64,000 bases of DNA from S015-6 sp964479535 (GCA_964479535.1 CAYZMM010000003.1:1-64000), one strand, 5' to 3'; shown: positions 1 through 8,542, numbered from the stretch's first letter. Numbers and translations: made by a program. Notes: a model not told the origin generated them from the sequence alone.

Positions 1-73
1 CTATAACGGGTTCTTCTGAGAACAGGGCGATCGCCCGCAACGTCTGTTCCCGACTCGGCACGGAGGTACGGCG

Positions 74-1615
74 ATGGAATTCGACCACCCGAGGAAACGG
101 GTCCACGAAGACCCGGACAAGCCCGCCTTCATCATGGCCACGAGCGGCCTCACGGTCACCCGGGGGCAGCTGGAGGAAGCCGCAAACCGCTGCGCCCACA
201 TGCTTCGGGATCTCGGCCTTCGGACCGGGGACAAGATCGCCGTCTACATGGAAAACGATCCCCGTTTCATCGAGATTGCCAGCGCGGCCGCCCGGTCGGG
301 GCTGCTGTACACCACCATCAGCACCCATCTCACCGTCCCGGAGGTGGAGTACATCGTGAACGACTGCGGGGCAAAGGCCTTCTTCACCTCGGCTGCGAGA
401 AGCGAAGTCGCCGCCCGGCTCGTGGACAAGATGCCGAACGTAACGGCCCGAATGATGATCAACGGGACCACGGAAGGCTACGAGGCTTACGAACAAAAGG
501 TGTCCGACTACCCGGTGGAGCCGATTGCCGATGAAATGGCCGGCCTCGACATGCTCTACTCCTCCGGCACCACGGGTCGTCCGAAGGGAATCAAGCTGAA
601 TCTGGAACCCATGCCCTACGGCGGGCTCTGGGAGGGAGCGAAGCTGCTGATCGCCCTCTACGGCCTCGACAAGGAGACCGTGTACCTGTCGCCCGCCCCG
701 CTCTACCATGCCGCCCCGCTCCGTTTCGTCATGTTCACCCTCTTCATGGGCGGCACGGTGGTCGTCATGGAGAAGTTCGACGCCCTTCAGGCGCTGGAGT
801 TGATCGACCGATACCGGGTCACCCACAGCCAGTGGGTGCCCACCATGTTCATCCGGATGCTCAAGCTCCCGGAAAAGCAACGGAAGCGGTTCGACGTCTC
901 CTCCCAGAAGATCGCGATCCATGCCGCGGCGCCCATCCCGATTCAGGTGAAGGAGCAGATGATCGAATGGTGGGGGCCCATCCTGTTCGAGTACTATGCA
1001 GGCACCGAGGGAAACGGTCTGTGCGCCATCAATTCCGAGGAATGGCTGCAGCACAAGGGGTCCGTGGGAAGGGCCATGCTCGGGACGATCAAGATCCTGG
1101 ACGAGGAGGAAAGGGAGCTGCCGGCAAGAGAGGTGGGGACCATCTATTTCGCGGACGGCATCGATTTCGAATACCACAACGACCCGGAGAAGACGAGGGA
1201 ATGCCGAACCGGCCGGGGGTGGACCACCCTGAACGACGTGGGCTATCTGGACGAGGAGGGGTATCTCTACCTGACGGACCGGAAGGCGAACATGATCATC
1301 TCCGGAGGGGTGAACATCTACCCCCAGGAGTCGGAGAACCTGCTGGTCACCCACCCGAAGGTGCTGGACGTGGCGGTGATCGGCGTTCCCCACGAGGAGT
1401 TCGGTGAGGCGGTGAAGGGCGTGGTCCAGCTCAGGGATCCGGCGGAGGCGGGCCCGGAACTCGAAGCGGAACTCATCGAGTTCTGCCGGCGACGTCTGGC
1501 CAAGCTCAAGTGTCCGTCCAGCATCGATTTCGTGGATGAACTGCCCCGGACGCCCACGGGCAAGCTGCTCAAGCGGCTGCTCAGGGAGAAATACTGGAAG
1601 GACACCGGGGCCTGA
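74..1615 (+). CDS. AMP-forming acyl-CoA synthetase (ANL superfamily)
   Basis: This 513-residue enzyme should activate a carboxylic acid as an acyl-adenylate and transfer it to CoA. The ATP-binding loop YSSGTTGRPKG is at residues 162-172. The A5-type motif YYAGTEGNG is near residue 310, the hinge region TDRKANMIISGGVNIYP is near 405-420, and the C-terminal catalytic lysine lies in PRTPTGK (K497). Length and motif order match medium-chain or carnitine-type CoA ligases. The ATG follows a GGAGG at a normal distance. It lies 10 bp upstream of the aldolase gene and in front of the MttB methyltransferase cluster, so a methylated-amine acid such as a betaine is a possible substrate. That is inference; the substrate cannot be read from sequence. 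Confidence 0.9.
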   Translation: MEFDHPRKRVHEDPDKPAFIMATSGLTVTRGQLEEAANRCAHMLRDLGLRTGDKIAVYMENDPRFIEIASAAARSGLLYTTISTHLTVPEVEYIVNDCGAKAFFTSAARSEVAARLVDKMPNVTARMMINGTTEGYEAYEQKVSDYPVEPIADEMAGLDMLYSSGTTGRPKGIKLNLEPMPYGGLWEGAKLLIALYGLDKETVYLSPAPLYHAAPLRFVMFTLFMGGTVVVMEKFDALQALELIDRYRVTHSQWVPTMFIRMLKLPEKQRKRFDVSSQKIAIHAAAPIPIQVKEQMIEWWGPILFEYYAGTEGNGLCAINSEEWLQHKGSVGRAMLGTIKILDEEERELPAREVGTIYFADGIDFEYHNDPEKTRECRTGRGWTTLNDVGYLDEEGYLYLTDRKANMIISGGVNIYPQESENLLVTHPKVLDVAVIGVPHEEFGEAVKGVVQLRDPAEAGPELEAELIEFCRRRLAKLKCPSSIDFVDELPRTPTGKLLKRLLREKYWKDTGA

Positions 1616-1625
1616 GGCGAAGAAG

Positions 1626-2288
1626 GTGGACAGATTTCTGCAACTGAGAAGATCCATCGTAGACGCCGCAAAGGCGCTGGCTGCGAGGGGATTCTTCGGC
1701 ACGGATTTCGGTACCGCCGGCAACGTGTCGGCGCGGCTCGAGAAGGAGGAGATCGTCGGGGTCACCCCTTCCGGAAGGGCCTATCAGAACCTCGAGCCGG
1801 AGCACATCTGCATCGTCGATTTCGACTGGAACGTCGTGTCGGGCGACCTGGCCCCGAGCCTCGAGACCGGCATGCACCTGAGCGTCTACCGGAGCCGGCC
1901 GGAGACAGGCGCTGTTCTCCACACCCACCCGCACTACGCGAGCGTGCTGGCGCTGATCAACGAGCCCATCCCTCCCCTGTTCGACGAAGTGACCCTGTAC
2001 CTGGGGGATCCGATCGAGGTGGTCCCCTACGGCCTGTCCGGCTCGCCGGAGCTGACCGCGAACGTGTCGGCGGCCGTGGCAAACGGGTGCAATGCCTACA
2101 TCCTGCAGAACCACGGCGCCCTGAGTCTGGGCGAAACGCTCGAACAGGCCGTCCGGAATGCCGAACTTCTCGAGAAGACCGCCAAGGTCTATGTTCAAGC
2201 CCTGTGCACGGGCAGGGAGGTTCGCGTCCTGTCAAAGGAGATCGTGGCCCGGCTTCGGGATCTTCACAAGGAAGAAGCGGACCTGTAG
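1626..2288 (+). CDS. Class II aldolase/adducin family protein
   Basis: This 220-residue protein belongs to the fuculose-phosphate aldolase/adducin head family of Zn-dependent aldolases. The N-terminal GTAGNVSAR motif binds the phosphate or carboxylate end of the substrate. HTHPHYAS supplies two metal-ligand histidines and QNHGALSLG supplies the third. I place the start at the GTG at 1626. The open frame extends further upstream into the synthetase gene, but that N-terminus is arginine-rich and non-homologous in look. A purine-rich stretch (GAGGCGAAGAAG) precedes the GTG. The close spacing to the CoA ligase indicates co-transcription. The sugar or hydroxy-acid substrate is unknown. Confidence 0.85.
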   Translation: MDRFLQLRRSIVDAAKALAARGFFGTDFGTAGNVSARLEKEEIVGVTPSGRAYQNLEPEHICIVDFDWNVVSGDLAPSLETGMHLSVYRSRPETGAVLHTHPHYASVLALINEPIPPLFDEVTLYLGDPIEVVPYGLSGSPELTANVSAAVANGCNAYILQNHGALSLGETLEQAVRNAELLEKTAKVYVQALCTGREVRVLSKEIVARLRDLHKEEADL

Positions 2289-2293
2289 CTTTT

Positions 2294-2337
2294 TGTGATC
2301 CAGTTCACAGACCCCCCCCCCGGTTTTTTGCTACGCT
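2294..2337 (+). promoter_or_regulatory. Crp/Fnr-family dyad with a class II-type promoter
   Basis: TGTGATCCAGTTCACA at 2294-2309 is a perfect TGTGA-N6-TCACA dyad, the Crp/HcpR-type consensus. A -10-like TACGCT lies at 2332-2337. If transcription starts near 2343-2344, the dyad is centred close to -41.5, the classic class II activator position. Which Crp/Fnr paralogue binds is unknown. The downstream transcript would run into the small membrane ORF at 2470 and possibly marR. The rest of the 471-bp gap contains a run of C at about 2312-2321 and nothing else I recognise. Confidence 0.6.
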
Positions 2338-2469
2338 GATGATGTCGACTCGGCAACCGGCCGGCTCGACCGAAACCAACCTGCCGGAAAACGAATCTTA
2401 ACAATGTAAACGGTAGAACAATGGGGATAGGATTCCCCGACGGGTAAGAGAATGGAACAGACAGGCCCA

Positions 2470-2586
2470 ATGCGAAACTGGAAGATCGACAGATGGGGGC
2501 TCGTTCGTGGACTCGCCTTGCTTTTCTCCGCCCTGCTCGCCATCACGGCCCTCCACCACCTCATCGTCGCCGTTTTCCGTGGTTGA
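2470..2586 (+). CDS. Possible small single-pass membrane peptide (38 aa)
   Basis: An ATG at 2470 opens a 38-codon frame ending in TGA at 2584. The N-terminus is basic (MRNWKIDRWGLVRG), followed by about 20 hydrophobic residues (LALLFSALLAITALHH) and a short RG tail, which is a typical single transmembrane helix. The ribosome-binding site is weak (GGAAC about 12 bp upstream). It is the first frame downstream of the Crp/Fnr-type promoter. I do not recognise a family, and it could be fortuitous. Confidence 0.35.
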   Translation: MRNWKIDRWGLVRGLALLFSALLAITALHHLIVAVFRG

Positions 2587-2710
2587 CCCTCCCCCTGTGC
2601 CCCGCAGCCCTCGTCGAGGCGTACGCCTCGGGAGCAGTCCTGCGCGCTCCCGAGGGAAAAAGCGACATTTGGCTTGACGTATACCCGCCTTCGTGATAAG
2701 GTCCTTTCAG

Positions 2711-2738
2711 TTGAAACTATTTTGGGGCGAACTATTCG
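2711..2738 (+). promoter_or_regulatory. Candidate marR promoter with direct repeats
   Basis: TTGAAA (2711-2716) and TATTCG (2733-2738) are separated by 16 bp, 22 bp upstream of the marR start. The heptamer AACTATT occurs twice (2715-2721 and 2730-2736) across the promoter, a possible autorepressor site. This is a weak match. Confidence 0.35.
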
Positions 2739-2759
2739 TCCTGAACCGAGGCACCCTTC

Positions 2760-3230
2760 ATGGAACCGCGACCGGATTTTGTGCGCGAAATCGTCTATCT
2801 GCTGCGGAAGCTCATGCAGGCAAGCGCTCATTACAACAAACAGTTGAACAAGAAGCACAATGTCAGCGCGTCCCAGCTCGCCACCCTCCGGGCCCTCCTG
2901 TACGACGGACCCATGCCCCCTTCCCAGATCGCCCGGCTCATCATGGTCAACTCCAGCACGGTCACCGGCGTGATCGACCGCCTGGAGAAGAAGGGGCTGG
3001 TCGCCCGGCTCAGGAACGATCCGGACCGGCGCATCATCCGGGTCGAACTCACGGACGAGGGCCGGGCCCTTGCCGAAAAGGCCCCGCCTCCGGTCCAGGT
3101 GAAGATCATCAAGGGAATGAGAAAGCTGGATGTGCCGGAACGAGAGCAGATCATGGAGGGCCTTGCGAAGCTGGCTGAAATGATCGACGCGCAGGATCTG
3201 GATGTGGAAACAGACGAGGAGGTCTTCTAG
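2760..3230 (+). CDS. MarR-family transcriptional regulator
   Basis: This 156-residue protein has the MarR winged-helix fold. The recognition region SQIARLIMVNSSTVTG (about residues 55-70) is followed by VIDRLEKKGLVARLRNDPDRR, the helix and beta-wing signature, at about 71-91. N- and C-terminal helices would form the dimer interface. Family members usually repress nearby genes and are released by small aromatic or acidic ligands. It sits between the CoA ligase/aldolase pair and the mttB genes in the same direction and may control either, or itself. The ligand is unknown. Confidence 0.9.
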   Translation: MEPRPDFVREIVYLLRKLMQASAHYNKQLNKKHNVSASQLATLRALLYDGPMPPSQIARLIMVNSSTVTGVIDRLEKKGLVARLRNDPDRRIIRVELTDEGRALAEKAPPPVQVKIIKGMRKLDVPEREQIMEGLAKLAEMIDAQDLDVETDEEVF

Positions 3231-3253
3231 GCCCCTCTCCCGAGGAGGATTCA

Positions 3254-4468
3254 TTGAATCGAGCACGCGTGGAAGAGTCGAGGTCCGTTATCGGAAACGA
3301 TGCCGTGGAGATGCTCCTGCAGGTTCACAAGGACGCTCTGTGGATCCTGGAGAACCTGGGGGTGGGCTGCAAGCAGCCGGAGATCCTCGCCGCCTTCAAC
3401 AAGCCTGCGGAAGAGGGCTCGGCGGTCGTCTTCGAGGAGCGGGTCTACCTGATGTCCGACCTCGTGGAACAGTGTCTTGCCACGGTCCCGGGTGTCGATG
3501 ATTTCTTCGTGCCCATGGAGAGCTTCTTCATCGGCGGAACCGCCCCCTATGTTTACGACGACGAGGCGGGGCAAGGCGGGCTGCTGCCCGATCCGGGGCA
3601 TGTGGAGCGGATCGCCCGGTTCGCCGAGCAGAGCCCCATCGTCGCCGGAATGGGCCGGGGTGTGAAGCTCAGGGACGAGGTCCAGCAGATGAGCATCATG
3701 GAAGACAACTGCAGCAAGCCCCTCTATTTTGCGGTCACCTCGGACGCCGCTCTCGCCAGGGCACTCGAGATCTACGAGAAGAGAAAGAACCTCATGATCG
3801 TGTTCTGCGTCACCCGCCCGCCCCTCGAGGTGAACGAGAACTTCTCCGAGCATTTCTACAAAGTGGCAAAGGCGGGGCTGCCGGTCTTCATATCCGCCAT
3901 GCCGATGGCAGGCATCAGTGCACCCTACTGCTACAACGGCGTGCTTGCCATGACCCACGCCGAGGTCCTCTTCGGCATCTGCGCGGCCCAGATGATCCGG
4001 CCGGGCCTGACCTGCGTGCACGCCGGGTTTCCCACGATTGCGGACCCGAGGATCGAGTACAACCCGAACTACGGGCTGGTGAGCCACAACTTCCTGAACA
4101 TCCTCATGACGCACCTGAACCTCATGCTGGACCTGCCCACCTTCCAGAGCGCGGGCGCCACCCACGAAGAACACCCCACGGAAAAGGCGTACGAAGACGC
4201 CAGGAGGGGGCATGCCCTGTGCAAGAAGTACGGCTACCACATGATCCGGCACCCCTTCTCCTTCCTTCGCTACCTCATCGATTTCTCTTTCGAGAAGATG
4301 GAAAAGGCGAGCCGCATCGCCGAGGAGGTCACGGCGGAAGAGGCGCCCGAAGTGGAGCCTGTAACGTACGACGAAAGAGGCATGGAGTCGATCAAGAACT
4401 TCGGCTTGAGAATGTACATGGAAGACCCTTTGACCACGGCAAACATCGGCAAGGTTTTCGTTCACTGA
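3254..4468 (+). CDS. MttB-family (trimethylamine methyltransferase-like) protein, non-pyrrolysine
   Basis: This 404-residue protein belongs to the MttB superfamily, which transfers a methyl group from a quaternary or tertiary amine to a cognate corrinoid protein. Family hallmarks visible are FFIGGTAPYVYDD (about residue 90), the SAMPMAGISAPYC segment and the HAGFPTIADPR segment. It has an unbroken frame without an in-frame amber codon, so it is of the non-pyrrolysine type; known members act on betaines or carnitine. At about 400 residues it is shorter than archetypal MttB. The start is a TTG at 3254 with a strong GAGGAGG 5-6 bp upstream. A second paralogue and a corrinoid protein follow. Confidence 0.88.
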   Translation: MNRARVEESRSVIGNDAVEMLLQVHKDALWILENLGVGCKQPEILAAFNKPAEEGSAVVFEERVYLMSDLVEQCLATVPGVDDFFVPMESFFIGGTAPYVYDDEAGQGGLLPDPGHVERIARFAEQSPIVAGMGRGVKLRDEVQQMSIMEDNCSKPLYFAVTSDAALARALEIYEKRKNLMIVFCVTRPPLEVNENFSEHFYKVAKAGLPVFISAMPMAGISAPYCYNGVLAMTHAEVLFGICAAQMIRPGLTCVHAGFPTIADPRIEYNPNYGLVSHNFLNILMTHLNLMLDLPTFQSAGATHEEHPTEKAYEDARRGHALCKKYGYHMIRHPFSFLRYLIDFSFEKMEKASRIAEEVTAEEAPEVEPVTYDERGMESIKNFGLRMYMEDPLTTANIGKVFVH

Positions 4469-4514
4469 GGATCGGGAACCCTTTAAGCAACCGCAAAAGC
4501 ATCGAGAGGGAGGA

Positions 4515-5696
4515 ATGGAGCAGGTCTTCGAAGACGAACTGTTGGACAAGATACACGGGGACGCCTTGCGCGTCCTGGAAGAGGTGGGCATCAAGTGCGA
4601 GTCCGAGGAGATCCGACGGATCTTCGAGGAGACCGGCCTCGCCGGCTTCGACGAAAGCACCGGTCACATTCACATCCTGCCCGCACTGGTGGAGCAGGCT
4701 CTCGCCTCGGCGCCCGGTCGGGACCGGTACTGGATCCCGGAGAACGCATTCGGTGTGGGCGGAACCGCGCCCTTCGTGTACGACGATGAGACCCGCGAAT
4801 ACGTGGCCCCCACCTTTGACCACGTGGCGCGAATCGCCCGCATCGTGGATCAGGCGGACGTGGTGGACTTCATGGCCCGCGGGGTGCTCATCCGGAAGGC
4901 GGAGGTGCAGGTCATCGACACCCTGGTGGAAAACTGCAGGAAGCCCCTCTACGTGGCGGCACTGACCGACGCGGGAATCGAGCGGGCAAGGGAAGTCCAC
5001 GAGAAGAGAGGGGGCCTGACCGTTCAGTTCTCCATCGTGAACAGCCCCCTCTGTGTCATCGAGAGCATGATCGGGTCCTTTCTGTCCTGCGTGCGGACGG
5101 GGATCCCCATCTACGTGTCGACCATGCCCATGGCCGGCCTTTCGGCCCCCTACTCCATGTCCGGGCTGCTCACACTGACCCACGCAGAAGGACTGTTCGG
5201 CATCACGCTCACCCAGCTCGTCAAGCCCGGCCTGACCGTGGTCCACGCCGGTCTTCCCTCCATTGCGAACATACAGAGGAACTACGCCGTCGATCTCGGG
5301 CTCATCGACCACAACGTGGCGAACCTGCTGCAGGAGAAGCTCAACAAGAGGCTGGACATTCCCTCCATCCAGACGGCCTGCACCACCAGCGAGGAGCATC
5401 CGGGCGAGAGGGCCGAGCAGGACGGACGCAACGGCTTCGCCATGATGAAGAAATACGGCTTTCACCAGATGCGCCACTCCTTCGGCTTCCTGAAGGAGCT
5501 CATCTCCTTTTCGATCGCGAAGCTCGAACGACACATCGACATCTGCCGGGAGGCGGGGCCGGATGCCTGCCCTGCCTTCCAAGTCGATCCGTACGACCCG
5601 GAGGGCTTCGAGGTGATCCAGCGGAACGGAAGCCAACCGAACTACATGCGGGACGACCACACCCTGAAGAACGTGGGCAAGTGCTTCCTCAGCTAG
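4515..5696 (+). CDS. Second MttB-family methyltransferase, non-pyrrolysine
   Basis: This 393-residue paralogue of the preceding gene shares the same landmarks: AFGVGGTAPFVYDDE (about residue 77), STMPMAGLSAPYS and HAGLPSIANIQ. The two proteins differ enough to suggest different substrates or a heteromeric pair. No amber codon is present. A GAGGGAGG lies just before the ATG, and the gap to the first mttB is 46 bp, consistent with one transcript. The missing partner is the corrinoid:THF (or CoM) methyltransferase, which must be encoded elsewhere. Confidence 0.87.
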   Translation: MEQVFEDELLDKIHGDALRVLEEVGIKCESEEIRRIFEETGLAGFDESTGHIHILPALVEQALASAPGRDRYWIPENAFGVGGTAPFVYDDETREYVAPTFDHVARIARIVDQADVVDFMARGVLIRKAEVQVIDTLVENCRKPLYVAALTDAGIERAREVHEKRGGLTVQFSIVNSPLCVIESMIGSFLSCVRTGIPIYVSTMPMAGLSAPYSMSGLLTLTHAEGLFGITLTQLVKPGLTVVHAGLPSIANIQRNYAVDLGLIDHNVANLLQEKLNKRLDIPSIQTACTTSEEHPGERAEQDGRNGFAMMKKYGFHQMRHSFGFLKELISFSIAKLERHIDICREAGPDACPAFQVDPYDPEGFEVIQRNGSQPNYMRDDHTLKNVGKCFLS

Positions 5697-5703
5697 CAAA
5701 TTA

Positions 5704-5751
5704 GGGGACGTTGTTAACTTCGTTAACTTCCGCTCTGAAGTCAACGTCCCC
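5704..5751. repeat. GGGGACGTTG palindromic repeat, imperfect copy
   Basis: GGGGACGTTG (5704-5713) pairs with CAACGTCCCC (5742-5751). An inner ACTTC/GAAGT pair closes around CGCTCT. The left arm carries a tandem duplication of GTTAACTTC (5713-5730). It lies directly after the second mttB stop codon and could act as a terminator. It is the same family as the perfect copy at 29447-29507 and the half copies at 21373 and 25600. Confidence 0.75.
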
Positions 5752-5795
5752 CAACTTCTTCCCCCAACACGTGCGCCCTTTCGTACGAAACGTCC

Positions 5796-5821
5796 TTGAC
5801 AACGGTACCATATTTTGGTAC
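5796..5821 (+). promoter_or_regulatory. Promoter with palindromic operator for the XRE gene
   Basis: A consensus -35 TTGACA (5796-5801) is followed by the dyad GTACCA-TATTT-TGGTAC (5805-5821), immediately upstream of the XRE start. A dyad inside the promoter of a small HTH gene is the usual arrangement for autorepression. The binding protein is inferred. Confidence 0.55.
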
Positions 5822-5830
5822 TGGCTGGGG

Positions 5831-6073
5831 ATGCGAATCCGTGCAGACAAGCTGAAAGAACTCTGCAGGCAGAGGGACACCACGTTGACAAGGCTCTTGG
5901 AAGAGGCCGGGGTGAGCAAGAACGCCTACTATTCGCTCGTACGGAAGCACTCGGTCCTCCCCAAGTCCGTCCTCGCCATCGCGGATCACCTGGACATCCA
6001 ACCCTCGGCATTTCTCGAAGACGTTCCCGACGAGAGCGGTCGGAAGGATTTGCTCGAAGGGCTGAGTTCCTGA
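5831..6073 (+). CDS. Small XRE-family HTH regulator
   Basis: This 80-residue protein has a Cro/CI-type helix-turn-helix over TLTRLLEEAGVSKNAYYSLVRK (about residues 17-38), with the flanking helices expected of the fold. I start it at the ATG at 5831; the open frame extends upstream to 5711, but that part runs through the repeat and the operator. The protein ends abruptly after LLEGLSS. The -1 frame beyond the stop remains coding-like to 6171 with strongly GC-biased third positions, so the native protein may have been longer. It probably autoregulates through the GTACCA dyad and may control the corrinoid gene. Confidence 0.7.
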   Translation: MRIRADKLKELCRQRDTTLTRLLEEAGVSKNAYYSLVRKHSVLPKSVLAIADHLDIQPSAFLEDVPDESGRKDLLEGLSS

Positions 6074-6192
6074 GGGCAACCGGCAGACAGAAGGACAAAC
6101 TCGCCCTGCCCGTTCTCGCCGATGCACTGGCCGTGATCAAGGAACGCACCAGGAAGTCGAAGAAGACGTGACCCCCTGGGGAGGAGACCGTG

Positions 6193-6825
6193 ATGAGCGA
6201 AGAGCTGATCCAGGCCTTCGTCGACATGCAGGAGCAGGAGGTTCTCAGACTCGTTCAAGCGATGCTGGATGAGGGGGCCGACCCGCAGGGGATCCTGACC
6301 GCCTCCCGGCAGGCGCTGGAAGCGATCGGCCGGCGGTTCGAGTCGGGCCGGGCCTTTCTCCCCGAACTGATCATGGGCGGGGAGATCATGAATCAGGTCT
6401 CCCGGCTCATCAAGCCCAAACTCCGGCAGGAGGCCGAAATCGAACGTCGGGGCAAGGTCCTCATCGGCACGGTGGCCGGAGACATTCACGACATCGGCAA
6501 GGATCTGGTGGTCTTCATGCTCGACGTAAACGGGTTCGAGGTGTGCGATCTGGGCGTGGATGTGCCTGCCGAGGCCTTTGTGGAGAAGATCCGGGAATTC
6601 GAACCCCGTATGGTCGGGCTGAGCGCACTGTTGACCACCACCTTCGAGAGCATGAAGACAACGGTGGACACCATTCGGGAGGCCGGCCTTCGTGATCGCG
6701 TGAAGATCGCCATCGGCGGCGGAACCATCGACGAACTGCTCGTCGACTACACCGGCGCCGATGCCTACGGGGCCGACGCCATGGCCGCCGTCGAACTGGC
6801 GAAGAAGTGGACCGGGGACGCTTAG
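6193..6825 (+). CDS. Corrinoid methyl-carrier protein (MttC/MtbC-like)
   Basis: This 210-residue protein has an N-terminal helical cap domain (about residues 5-85) and a B12-binding Rossmann domain carrying DIHDIGKD, the DxHxxG motif whose His coordinates cobalt. The SALLTTTFESMK segment and the GGGTID turn complete the cobalamin pocket. In this family the protein shuttles the methyl group from an MttB-type enzyme to a second methyltransferase. Two adjacent start codons occur (GTG 6190, ATG 6193); the GAGGAG spacing favours the ATG. It is the natural partner of the two mttB genes upstream. Confidence 0.92.
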   Translation: MSEELIQAFVDMQEQEVLRLVQAMLDEGADPQGILTASRQALEAIGRRFESGRAFLPELIMGGEIMNQVSRLIKPKLRQEAEIERRGKVLIGTVAGDIHDIGKDLVVFMLDVNGFEVCDLGVDVPAEAFVEKIREFEPRMVGLSALLTTTFESMKTTVDTIREAGLRDRVKIAIGGGTIDELLVDYTGADAYGADAMAAVELAKKWTGDA

Positions 6826-6869
6826 GCCATGTGCAGGCAATGTCCCTTAATCCACCCATCCCCCGGCAC

Positions 6870-6904
6870 GGGAATACCTCGAAGCGGGTTTGTGGCGGTA
6901 TTCC
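6870..6904. terminator. Candidate bidirectional terminator hairpin
   Basis: GGAATACC (6871-6878) and GGTATTCC (6897-6904) form an 8-bp stem with an 18-nt loop. They lie between the convergent corrinoid and NADH dehydrogenase genes. There is no U-tract, so this is a weak call. Confidence 0.35.
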
Positions 6905-6971
6905 TGTATTGGTGCATATCGCATTGGAGAAAGACCGGGAAAGGGGGATAAGTGTGCGGCAGCAAGACGGT

Positions 6972-8291
6972 TCAGTGGAGTTTGAGCCTGGGTCTCGCGC
7001 GTCTCGTGAGCGAGTCGGAAAGCACGATGAGCAGCGTCCGGAAGAGACCGAGAAGCGTGATCTGATGCATCCGGTACAGGGCCCGATACACGAGACGGGC
7101 CAGCCGCCCTTCCACGGTCAGCATCCCCGTCAGATTTCCCATAAGGCTCCCAATGGCCGTGTAGCGGCTGAGTGAGATGAGGGAGCCCTGATCCCTGTAT
7201 ACATAAGGCAGCAGCGGCCCCCCCCGGAGCCGATGGGCGAGACTTCTCGCGAGGAGAGACGCCTGTTGGTGGGCGGCTTGGGCCCTCGGCGGTACGGGTT
7301 CCTCGGTGCCGGGCTGGGGAATGAACGCGCAGTCCCCCATGGCGAAAACGCGTTCATCGCGAGTGGCCTGAAGGGTGTCGTGGACGACGAGCTGATTCAG
7401 GCGGTTCGTTTCCAGCCCGTCCAGATCCCTCAGGAAGTCCGGCCCCTTGATACCGGCGGCCCACACCTTGATCTGGGCAGGGAGAAAAGGACCGTCCTCC
7501 AGTTGAACGCCCTCCGAAGTGACCTCCGTCACGGAACGACCCGTACGGACCTCCACTCCGAGCTGCCGCAGTTCCTTTCTCGTCTCTCCTGCCACCCTTG
7601 CCGGAAGAGAGGGAAGAATCTCTTCCGCCGCCTCGATGAGAATCAGCCGAACGTCCCGCTCCGGAGAGATCTCATCCAGTCCGTACGCGACCAACCGCCG
7701 CACGGCATAGTGAAGTTCTGCCGAGAGCTCGACACCGGTTGCACCCGCCCCGATGATGGCCACATTCAACTGTCCCTGTCTCAACGGTTCCTTCTGGTAT
7801 TGGGCGCGCAGGCAGTGGTGAAGCAGCACGCGATGGAAATCTTCTGCCTGCTGCGGGTTGTCCAGGTGCAGACAGTGTTCCCGTACACCGGATACGCCGT
7901 AGTCGTTCGTAACGCTCCCCACAGAGAGAACGAGCGTGTCATAGGAAACGGAACGCCGCGGCAGGAGTTCGTTGCCCTCGTCGTCGCGCGCCGGCGCCAG
8001 ATGGACCCTCCGTCGCTCCCGGTCGAGTCCGTCCATCCTCCCGAGGAGAAACTTGAAATGGTGCCTTTTCGCTTGTGCGAGAAACTCGATTCGATCCTCG
8101 TGGGAGTCGAGTGTTCCTGCCGCAACCTCGTGGAACAGCGGCTTCCAGAGGTGGGTGAGCAGGGAGTCCACCAGGATGATCCGGGCTCTCCTCCTCTTTC
8201 CAAGCTTGTCACCCAGGCGGGTGGCGAGTTCCAGGCCTCCCGCCCCCCCGCCGACGATCACGATTCTGTGAAGGTTCCTCTCGTAGGTCAT
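6972..8291 (-). CDS. ndh: Type II NADH dehydrogenase (NDH-2)
   Basis: This 439-residue FAD enzyme transfers electrons from NADH to quinone without pumping protons. The FAD-binding VIVGGGAGGLELAT is near the N-terminus. The NADH-binding VAIIGAGATGVELSAEL is near residue 170. VFAMGDCAF, the second FAD contact, is near residue 300. The C-terminal third contains amphipathic, basic helices (LVYRALYRMHQI) of the type that anchor NDH-2 to the membrane. I use the ATG at 8291 because it gives the usual family length. The frame is open to 8417, and an internal ATG with a weak RBS at about 8318 is an alternative. The gene is monocistronic and convergent with the corrinoid gene. Confidence 0.88.
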   Translation of the reverse strand: MTYERNLHRIVIVGGGAGGLELATRLGDKLGKRRRARIILVDSLLTHLWKPLFHEVAAGTLDSHEDRIEFLAQAKRHHFKFLLGRMDGLDRERRRVHLAPARDDEGNELLPRRSVSYDTLVLSVGSVTNDYGVSGVREHCLHLDNPQQAEDFHRVLLHHCLRAQYQKEPLRQGQLNVAIIGAGATGVELSAELHYAVRRLVAYGLDEISPERDVRLILIEAAEEILPSLPARVAGETRKELRQLGVEVRTGRSVTEVTSEGVQLEDGPFLPAQIKVWAAGIKGPDFLRDLDGLETNRLNQLVVHDTLQATRDERVFAMGDCAFIPQPGTEEPVPPRAQAAHQQASLLARSLAHRLRGGPLLPYVYRDQGSLISLSRYTAIGSLMGNLTGMLTVEGRLARLVYRALYRMHQITLLGLFRTLLIVLSDSLTRRARPRLKLH

Positions 8292-8542
8292 GTCGTCAAC
8301 CGAATCCTCCCTGCCCATCGAGCCTTTCATGTTCCGCGCGTCGAGAAAGCTCTCCTCCTCTCCCATACGGATGCCGCAGGCACCGCCTCTGCTTCCATCT
8401 TTCGCGAAGATGTGCATCTATGGTACAGATGGCCGCCCTGAATCGTGGCTATTGCACAAGCGGTGCCAACCGCTTGTTGACGGCGAATCGTGTCGAGGGG
8501 CGTATCGGGATTGACAGAGGTGGTAATCGGGTAAGCGGGAAT

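Noticed and set aside
3254..5696. Pyrrolysine-containing MttB
   Set aside because: Both frames are continuous with no in-frame TAG, and no pylT or pylS is visible.
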